A stretch of 64,000 bases of DNA, taken from assembly GCA_002633025.1 (NCBI GenBank), contig NMRB01000062.1, positions 563,633 to 627,632 of the forward strand. Reading direction: 5' to 3'. The DNA is from Notospermus geniculatus (Eukaryota; Nemertea; Pilidiophora; Heteronemertea; Lineidae). Positions 10,601 to 18,684 of this stretch are shown piece after piece (position 1 is the first letter of the stretch; every line of letters begins with the position of its first letter). Under the pieces are notes generated by a model. That model worked only from the letters and a program-made list of their open reading frames with translations. It was not told the origin of the DNA and did not search any database. A program made the translations under genes and the position numbers.

Positions 10601-12479
10601 GCAGTATAAAACACTGAAGGTCTTCTAAGGCGCTACTCCACGGGAGAGGTTTCTCGTACGAGTTGGATCTATATGGGCAACTCACCCATAGAAAACTATG
10701 GGTAGTCGTTTGTGTCATTGGTCTGAACGTCACTCGTAAGGAAACCAACAATTTTAAAATGCCCATTGAGAGCCAACTCGCACGGTGGAAACCATCACGT
10801 AGAGCAACACCTTTACTCACCTGTGACGCGTACAGCAACACCTTTACTCACCTGTGACGCGTCAGCAACACCTTTACTCACCTGTGACGCGTACAGCAAC
10901 ACCTTTACTCACCTGTGACGCCTTTTCCTCCCTATTATAGGAAAATAAAAGATTGCGGAAGCTGAACTTGAACAAAAACGGTTTTGCAGTGTACGGCAGC
11001 ATAGCTGTAGCCGATGCCCTGTTGCTTGAGAACAATTTGCTCGAAGAACTTGACCTCAGCAACAACCGTATTCCTGTATCAGCAGCCAACCTGTTCGGGA
11101 AATTATTCTGTTGTAACTATGCCCTACGGGTGCTAAAGGTAAGTCTCGAAGTGTTGTTTGTATTAAGGATATGGTTAGGGTTAGAATGAGAAAGATTTCA
11201 AATAAAGCCATGACATAATCGGAACAACCCAATCTGCGTGATTCTCAGAAGTTTTCAGTTCCGTTTCAGCTCAATGGTAACCCAATGACGAGTGTTGGTG
11301 CTTTGAATTTAATAAGAGACATTGAAGAAAGTGATGTTACGAATTTGGAGCGGCTTGAACTGAAGGTGAGGGAGGAAGAAACGATACTTATTACGATACT
11401 GAGACCAATGACACAAACGAAGAGTTTTCTGTGTTTGAGTTGCCCATAGAGAGATAACTCTTGCGACAAAACTCTCACGTGGACACAGGTGTAAAGTTTT
11501 CCAGTGTTTCCGTGTGTCAGTGTTCCCCCTATTGTTCTGGAAACACTGGCAGATAGATCGACACGTTTCTCTGTGTGTCCTCCATTGTCGAGTCGCGGCT
11601 TATTCCGTCAGACAATAGCAGGGGAACACTCGCAGATGGGGAACGCTCAAAAACGTTACACCTGCCATCAAGTCCTTCTCATCAGTTAGGCTTATACATT
11701 AACTTTCTCAGCACCGAATGTCAGCATTCGTACGAAATNNNNNNNNNNNNNNNNNNNNNNNNNNNNNNNNNNNNNNNNNNNNNNNNNNNNNNNNNNNNNN
11801 NNNNNNNNNNNNNNNNNNNNNNNNNNNNNNNNNNNNNNNNNNNNNNNNNNNNNNNNNNNNNNNNNNNNNNNNNNNNNNNNNNNNNNNNNNNNNNNNNNNN
11901 NNNNNNNNNNNNNNNNNNNNNNNNNNNNNNNNNNNNNNNNNNNNNNNNNNNNNNNNNNNNNNNNNNNNNNNNNNNNNNNNNNNNNNNNNNNNNNNNNNNN
12001 NNNNNNNNNNNNNNNNNNNNNNNNNNNNNNNNNNNNNNNNNNNNNNNNNNNNNNNNNNNNNNNNNNNNNNNNNNNNNNNNNNNNNNNNNNNNNNNNNNNN
12101 NNNNNNNNNNNNNNNNNNNNNNNNNNNNNNNNNNNNNNNNNNNNNNNNNNNNNNNNNNNNNNNNNNNNNNNNNNNNNNNNNNNNNNNNNNNNNNNNNNNN
12201 NNNNNNNNNNNNNNNNNNNNNNNNNNNNNNNNNNNNNNNNNNNNNNNNNNNNNNNNNNNNNNNNNNNNNNNNNNNNNNNNNNNNNNNNNNNNNTACGTAA
12301 CTCTGCGTTTCAGGGAGATTATGAACATCAACGAGGAGTTCAAGAACGTCAAATTGAAAGCCAAAAGGCGAGTGAAGGCACGGAAAGAGGAGATGAAAAA
12401 CCCGGGCCCGAAGATGGACTACAGACAAGTCGGCCTAATGGCGGTGATACGGGAGAGGCAGCGCATTGAGAATCTCTGA
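7684..12479 (+). CDS. LRRC74-family leucine-rich repeat protein (gapped gene)
   Basis: Spliced gene; exons seen at 7684-7945, 8335-8513, 8832-8939, 9589-9682, 9969-10018, 10360-10527, 10941-11138 and 11270-11365. All junctions are GT-AG and in phase, giving 385 codons. A further exon at 12314-12479 (TGA) follows a 555-base N gap that must hide at least one exon, because the phases do not join directly. After an acidic, disordered N-terminus comes the LRRC74 signature (ACNKNGLTPISYYVRNMENS, then a RHRGLG element). Then come about eight ribonuclease-inhibitor-type repeats such as LDLEDNWLGPEGI, LNLSNNRLG and LDLSWNQIRLRG. The last exon encodes NINEEFKNVKLKAKRRVKAR. The family is cytoplasmic with no known catalytic role. 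The start codon is the first Met of the exon; an upstream exon is possible. Some LRR exons are multiples of the ~28-codon repeat unit. Confidence 0.85.
10048..10225. mobile_element. MITE family 3 (CCACGTGAGAGTTTTCTC type), diverged copy
   Basis: Intronic inverted-repeat element with AAGGCGCTGCACGGCGTGAG at one end and GAACTGCCCATTGAAAGCAACTCGC...GAGAAAACT at the other. Related copies lie at 10627-10805, ~11385-11490, 26008-26181 and 53648-53798. Confidence 0.6.
10627..10805. mobile_element. MITE family 3 copy in an LRRC74-like intron
   Basis: Contains the blocks AAGGCGCTACTCCACGGGAG, GAGTTGGATCTATATGGGC and GCCCATTGAGAGCCAACTCGC shared with other family members in the window. Its right end merges with the 31-bp minisatellite that follows. 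Confidence 0.65.
10803..10925 (+). repeat. 31-bp minisatellite next to an exon
   Basis: About four tandem copies of AGCAACACCTTTACTCACCT plus GTGACGCGTAC (30-31 bp), ending 15 bases before the splice acceptor of the LRR exon at 10941. The last unit runs directly into the pyrimidine tract. Confidence 0.9.
11739..12293. other. Assembly gap (N run, 555 bases)
   Basis: An uninterrupted run of N. It falls between two LRRC74-like exons whose phases do not match, so at least one coding exon is missing here. Confidence 1.
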
Positions 12480-12655
12480 CCCTACTGAAGGATGGGCCTG
12501 TTTGTACGGTGCTCCTTTGTCAGGCCCATCCAGCTGATACGAAGATTCTTCATTGCCAGTCTAATCTCTGCTGAAAGCTATTAAAGAGATCGTGGTGTAT
12601 TACGTCACCGAGATGCGACCCACGTGTATTGATGATGGAGTAGGAAGTAGGCCTA

Positions 12656-12804
12656 CACTGCAAAAAATATTTTCTTATTTTCTTACTTTTTCTTACTTTC
12701 TTGGGAGTGAGACAAGAAAATCACAAGAAAAAGCACAGATTTTCTTGTCTCACTCCCAAGAAAGTAAGAAAATGTAAGAAAATAAGAAAATATTTTTTGC
12801 AGTG
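12656..12804. mobile_element. Near-perfect palindromic MITE with CACTGCAAAAAAT ends
   Basis: A ~149 bp element whose left arm (CACTGCAAAAAATATTTTCT...) is an almost exact reverse complement of its right arm (...AAATATTTTTTGCAGTG), with a short centre near AAGAAAATCACAAG. It has no coding capacity and could fold into a single long hairpin. Confidence 0.9.
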
Positions 12805-13076
12805 TACCATACACGATACACGATACACAGAATCAAGGGTGATGCCAATGCAAGTAAAGGTTGTCATGTGTTTGAAAACTGACCAGTTACTACTGAAACC
12901 GGGACTGAAACTCGGCGACACCAAACTATGAAATACATGTAACTGCCATGATTTGTATTACATGTACACGTACCATCAGAATTTGACACACGATATCGTT
13001 CAACGACTTCGTTCATTCTCTTTAACGAGTTGTGTGTGTATGTTTCAGTGATCCAGATAAAGAAACCCAGTTTTCA

Positions 13077-13082
13077 AATAAA
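13077..13082 (+). terminator. Candidate polyadenylation signal AATAAA
   Basis: AATAAA lies about 600 bases downstream of the LRRC74-like stop codon at 12479, a plausible 3' UTR length. No transcript evidence is available. Confidence 0.35.
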
Positions 13083-14600
13083 CGATAATTTTCATTAAAA
13101 GACGTAAATCTTTCTACCTTCTTTTGATCTCGAAGTGAGCGTGACTCGGACGCCTCCGTTGCGACTTATAGCGAAAGTAGCTCAAGGAATGTAGCGCTTA
13201 TAATGTAAGGAATTTGTTTCTTGTTTTCCCTAGAGATGTCGCTGCAGTAGACGCAGTTTAGGCACCAATACAGTCAGTCAGCCGCGCTTATCGCCAAAAG
13301 ACGGCAGCAAAGTTCTAGCGGACCAATACAACAGAAAATTCTCCCGATTGTGCTCAATCAACCATGAATGGGTCCGCTAGGCATTGAATTGGGCCGTAGT
13401 GACTCCTATTGGCCAACTGACTGACAGCTCATTTTTCAATTTCGACAACCACCTGATGTGCGAGTACTTTACTTCAAGTGGTCTTTAGAACAGGGTCGTT
13501 GGGCGACTTAGTTGGGGGACTATTATGCAAATTGATCAGATTGTGCCAAGTATTCACGAGAAACACTCCTACACACGTTTTATGAAGTTTAACCAAAGCG
13601 TTAAGTTCGTCAAGCTGCATATAAAAAACACAAGTAGTGGGCCTATTATGTATCATGGGCCTACTAGACTACTTTGAGTTTCATTTAAGCTATTTAGAAG
13701 CTTATACCGGTATTATTTGTTTCAAATGACCCGTACAGACTATTTTGCTTCTTACAAAACTGTTCTTACTGTAAGTTTAATACCTAGTGTTATGAAAATA
13801 AATTTCGCTCACTTCTTCATAAAATGCCTATAATTATTTTCTTACCCACGGTAAACCGAATCACCGACGTATTTTCATAAAGCCTTCTTTAGGAAACTTA
13901 ATCCAGATTTTCAGAATGGTTACATCGGAACGTAGACACGTATAGGCTTTTTATCGGTTATAAATACGAAGAAATAACTGGATTTAAGCTTAAAACCCGG
14001 ACAATGTAGGTGCGTTAGCTACTGGTAAACATATCAAAGGCATGTTCAAATAAAACGAAGGATTATAAATATTTCTCTATGCCAGTTGTATGAGAGAGTG
14101 TGGTGTACACAGAAGAGAACAACAATTTAGACAAGTATATAGACCCCCATTGTGTCTGGAAAATACACAGGCTTCTAATATTATGCGGATGTGATTTTGT
14201 GACTTTAAAATCACCGTTGTGATTTTCGTAAATGGAGCCCCATTACCATTATTTCCACCAGAAAATATTCTGTATGGTTTATTGAACACTGCCTATATCC
14301 AACGGGAATTCGTAATTACCATTAATTATCAAGCGGACATACATGAACTAAAGCCCTGACCAGAAGGGCTAAAATACTGACTTTAAAGCCAGTGTTGACG
14401 AGTATTCACAGTTAATTTACCTTCGGATATCTCTGTGGCATTAATTTACACCGAAAACTGGTTTTGGATAGTTGCCTCAGGCTGGACCTGGACCAGATGC
14501 ATGGTAAGTGACAGCACCATCAAGTACTAAATAGGCCTACCAGGATAGTGCCCCTTGAACGATTTAGTATCGCAGATGAAATACATGTAACACTCTCTAT
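13083..14600. other. Unannotated stretch
   Basis: AT-richer sequence with no exon, RNA gene or clear inverted repeat that I can support. If the 15030 exon has a separate upstream exon and promoter, they should lie here or just before. Confidence 0.4.
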
Positions 14601-14607
14601 CCTCACC

Positions 14608-15012
14608 TGACCCAATCCAACGTTGATACCAAGTCATCGAATCGAACGTTGACCCAATTCATCCAATCGACCATCGACGACGTTACCCCTATTCATCGTA
14701 TCCAACGTTGACCCTGTTCGTCGAATCCAACGTTAATTGACGCAATTCGTCGAATCCAACATCAACGTTGACCTATTTCGTCGAATCCAACGTTGACCCA
14801 ATTCATCGAATCCAACGTTGACCCAATTCGTCGAATCCAACGTTGACCGAATTCATCGAATCCAACGTTGACCCAATTCGTCGAATCCAACGTTGACCCA
14901 ATTCATCGAATCCACCGTTTTGGCCATATTCATCGATCCACCCTCCCCTATTCATCGAATCAACGTTGCCCCTATTTATCGAATCCAACGCTGACCCGAT
15001 TCATCGAATTCC
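14608..15012 (+). repeat. 25-bp minisatellite running up to a splice acceptor
   Basis: About sixteen imperfect copies of a ~25-bp unit (CGTTGACCCAATTCATCGAA plus TCCAA). The array ends ~17 bases before the acceptor (CACCTTTCAG, ending 15029) of the large exon. Units vary in length by one or two bases and at the CAT/CGT position. Confidence 0.9.
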
Positions 15013-15029
15013 TTTGCTTCACCTTTCAG

Positions 15030-17298
15030 AATTATGCAGAAAAAGATTCAGCTTGAGAAGAATTTGTCTGACATAAACGAACTCGAAAAGCAACGCCAAC
15101 TTTCGTTATTGAAGCATGCGCAATGGCAAATGTCACAGAAACTGATGAGATTTAAGATGCACCAAACGGTCTCAAAGGTGAAGGTCAGGGTAGCCGTGAA
15201 GGGTATGGATGAACAAAAGGAATATGACATCAGTGAGATTTTGGAGCGTACCCAAGGCCGCGGAAGTGACGCTGATAACCCCCTGCGGCGTTCTTCCTCC
15301 GTGCCTGATATTCTTCTTGATGGTGAGAACACGGAAGGTCTGGGACACCGAGAGAATTCTACGAAAGCGGGTAGACTCAAAAGTGCACCTCCGCGGGTGC
15401 CGCGGAATTCCTCTGGCCAGGCTAAGTCCAAAATGCCTGCTGATTCGGAAGGAGCTGGGCTTCGGAGGAGTATTTCCTTAGGCTCTGTCAAAGTTCGTAA
15501 CGCGAGGTTAAGCGAACCTGAAGCAATCGGATCCATTCGACGCCCCTGTAAGACAAGTGATGAAAGGACATTACAGCGACTTATCAGCCATGAAGTTGAG
15601 GCGATGAAGCCGAATGTCGAAGCCGGGCAGAGGAAGCCTAGGCGCACAAAGCAGGAACTGACCATCGGTGACATGTATACGTGTGTTATTGACAAGCCAA
15701 AAGGAGACGAGAATGACGTTGTCGAACCGGCATCCGAAGAGATGAACGGCGCAGAGCCAGATGAAGAGCTGGAAAAGTTCCAACCTCCGTACCCCGTCTT
15801 TTTTCCGCACCGCGACATCAAGGAAGACGGAAGATGTGACCTCACCTCTAAGAAAACTCAAGAGTGCGATTTGAGATCAGTGGAATCCGCAGAGAGTGTG
15901 GTGGTTCTTGACAAACATAAGGAGATTAAGCAGATAGCAGACCATGTGAAGAGCAGGCAGGTCCGGCCGAAATTGCGACCATCGGTAAAGGTTGACCAGT
16001 TGTTACCGATGCGTTTCGAAATTGTCGGGAACGTACTGCTTCCCAAGGCTCTAGCTGAGTCGAAAATGAGGACTGATGCTGCTCAGGGTCCGAAAGGTGT
16101 GTCCGGTTCGGGAAGCGCTAACTCTCGGACAGACGGCGTACAAGTGAGGCGGACACCGTCGAACGAACGTTTGGCAGAAGCGCTAGAAAGGAAACAACGT
16201 GGGAAAGAAGTAAATTCTGAGTATCCGGGCAGCGGAAAGCTCTCACATGGAACTGGCGTCTTTAAGTTAGATTTGCGATCGTCATCTCCGACGAGCGAAG
16301 AGGGAAAGCCACGTGAAATAAAAGTAGAAGGAAAGAATAATTATATGCGACATTTGTCGATGGGCGACAGCAGTCAGAAGTCCATGGATAAGTCCAAGGT
16401 GAATGGTCTGATTGGCCCGAGTCCGTATTCTGCTTTTGCGAGAAAGAAAATGAGGGATAAGCGTGATGGACGGGCGAGGACAAAAAGTAAAATGAAAAAT
16501 AGGAAAGAGGAACAAATTGACATTGAGAAGGCTTTGAAATTAGCGACAACGTTTTACCATTTACGCTCCTCGAGTTTTAAGATTTTCGATGACAAGAAAA
16601 GTTTGGAAAAGGAGGAGTCGGATTCGCCTAGCAATGTCACGGAGCATGTCGTGAATGGTGAGACGTTGGAGAAGGAATTCGTGCCATCTTCTAAGGAAAT
16701 GCCGCTGGAAAACGGGGAATTTTCAAAGACAGTGAATGGAAGTGACGTGGAAGTGGAGGCAAGTGAGAGCGACTGGAATTCGGAGGGTGAACGACCAGGT
16801 ACAGCCCTGGGTTTCGTCAAAGAGGTGACCATTACCCCAACCAAGAAGCCGATCTTGAAGATATCCGCCATCGACCGACCTCGATCGAGCGCCAACTACG
16901 TCATGGCACATGGCAATACCGATGGCTTGCAGCTGTTAGATAGGCCTGTCGAGGTGGAGACGCCTCCGGCACCGGACAGCGCGAGGTCAGTTAGCCTACA
17001 ACCGCAGGAGCCAGTGGTGAGGCCGAAGCTGGTCAGTTGCATCGGTGGTCGTCGGTCACCCGGCCCACCACTCCAGGTCATCGGTCATTCTGCCGGCCCA
17101 ACTACCCCAAGGCCACCGATCTCCATCCTGAGGCGTACCCAATCTGGGCACTTGACTCGATCCGGCACCAGTTCGCTGATTCATGATCGTTTATTTTTGT
17201 TCCAAGAGATGAGGAACCAATTGAAGAAACACGTAACATTTGATATCACGCCGCAAATCACGCCAAGAAAGCCGAAGAAAGTCCACGTAACGTTTTAG
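15030..17298 (+). CDS. Large exon: basic protein with N-terminal coiled coil, 754 aa from Met at 15034
   Basis: An acceptor at 15029 opens the exon; the first Met is at 15034, and one base plus one codon precede it if an upstream coding exon is spliced on. I do not recognise the family. Residues ~1-40 form a charged coiled coil (QKKIQLEKNLSDINELEKQR). The middle is Ser/Lys/Glu-rich and disordered, with RRSSSVPDILLDGE (~85-100). There is a basic cluster KKMRDKRDGRARTKSKMKNR (~468-487). The end carries KKHVTFD and finishes in KVHVTF. KHVTF fits the PP1-docking pattern [RK]-x-[VI]-x-[FW]. It may be an independent gene with a 5' UTR exon, or a long tail of the LRRC74-like gene: its one-base entry phase equals that of the 12314 exon. 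Confidence 0.72.
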
Positions 17299-17313
17299 GG
17301 ACCAGTGTACAGC

Positions 17314-17432
17314 GAGTTTTCGCAAAGGCCCTAAACGCCAACGCGATCCTTTCGTTCAGTGCTCGCTTCGTGGCATCGAACACCGTGGGAGTCGCGCTGG
17401 CGTTTCGGAGGGTTCACGAAAACTCTCCGAGT
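17314..17432. mobile_element. MITE family 1 (GAGTTTTCGCAAAGCCCCCG type), diverged copy
   Basis: Begins GCGAGTTTTCGCAAAGGCCC and ends near GGCGTTTCGGAGGGTTCACG plus AAAACTC, so the two ends are inverted copies. It lies just after the stop of the 754-aa exon, possibly inside the 3' UTR. Confidence 0.75.
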
Positions 17433-17585
17433 CTGACCGTGGAAATGACGCTCCGTGTTACATTGAAATCAAACCTTCATCATGTGGGACTGGTGTATAT
17501 TTTCTGTTTTGGCTTTAACTTGGCCAGAAGAACCTAACGGACTCAGGTTATCAGGTTCGGTGTATCTCAGCACGAGCCATTATAC

Positions 17586-17711
17586 AGTTTTCGCGAAGCC
17601 CCCGAAACGCCAACGCGAACGTCTGCCCTTTTGTTCGGTGCTGTCTTCGTGGCATTGAACAATGGGTTTGGCGTTCGCGTTGGCGTTTCGGGGACTTTTC
17701 GAAAACTCCCT
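17586..17711. mobile_element. MITE family 1 copy
   Basis: Palindromic element with TTTTCGCGAAGCCCCCGAAA at the left and GTTTCGGGGACTTTTCGAAA at the right. The interior reads CTTCGTGGCATTGAACAATG, the family hallmark. Confidence 0.85.
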
Positions 17712-17875
17712 ATTGTTTCATTGAAAATTGAATGGAGTAGGTTCGACATCGAGAAGCCCGGCGGTTGGGAAGTTGGCGCAGGAGTCGTCACCGAGCGATA
17801 TTCTTCCGATCTCCTTCGGGCTCGACTCGGGAAAGTTCGTCAGAGAAGGTGTGGGGGGGGGGCGAGGCAAGAGTG

Positions 17876-17881
17876 AATAAA
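17876..17881 (+). terminator. Candidate polyadenylation signal AATAAA
   Basis: AATAAA about 580 bases after the stop at 17298, in the orientation needed by the 754-aa gene. Inferred from position only. Confidence 0.35.
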
Positions 17882-17985
17882 GTGATGTTGCTATCGAACT
17901 GCTAAAATTTTCCGCTTATTTCTTCTCAGGTTGTCGTGACGACATTCTAGTTTGGAAATCAAATGAAAGGACGATGAGTTTTGTA

Positions 17986-18000
17986 TTTATTCTTTTTATT
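17986..18000 (-). terminator. Candidate polyadenylation signals for the WAP gene
   Basis: Two TTTATT hexamers on the plus strand (17986-17991 and 17995-18000) read AATAAA on the minus strand, about 690 bases beyond the WAP gene stop. Distance makes this tentative. Confidence 0.3.
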
Positions 18001-18684
18001 ATCTCCATTCTAACTCGGGTTGAAACAACTATCCTAGCTATACCAATCAAGAATGCACTAACCAATCAAAAAACTAACATATAGAGAGGTTAGGAAACTC
18101 CCCCAGAAACACGATGCATGGTGTTGTCGTAGACAACTTCTTAAATCCACTTTTGAGTGCCGACATGGATGTCAGGCCTACCATATAGTAGAGAAAGAGA
18201 GAAAGAAAACAAAAAAGGAAAAAAGAAAACTGAAAAGAAAAAAGAAAACCAAAGAGAAGAGAAAAAGAAAAACTAACAAGAAAAGAAAAAAAGAAAACCC
18301 CAACACAGGTTAAATCACTATGAAAATTGAAACTATGAAAGCCAGTCAGATAGACTGTGTACTGTTTTCCAGCTATGCAAAAGTCCATATTTCGTTGTTT
18401 TGAAAATGCTGCCTTATTTCCTTCAAGAGAGATTTAGGTACGTAATTTCTGCGATTCGTCACTTGCTCAGATGTGGGATATACGGGAAACATTCGGTGCC
18501 ATTTGAGAAGAATTTTTGCATATCTCCAAAGTACATGTACGACAGTGGTACTGATTGACACTCAATGTGGGAGGGAAGGAAGGAAGATCACTCAGGAGCG
18601 CTGTCTATCAAGCTACCAATGGTCTGACTGATGGAGTCCTACGTGCATCTCTAGGATTTAAGACCATTTCCTCGCCCAATAGGT

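Noticed and set aside
11575-12479. Long open frames on both strands across 11.6-12.4 kb
   Set aside because: They are open only because they cross the 555-base N gap. Only the 12314-12479 part has coding evidence.
15048-15845. A 265-codon antisense open frame opposite the 754-codon exon
   Set aside because: Shadow of a long sense frame, with Ser-rich composition typical of complementing Glu/Arg/Lys codons.
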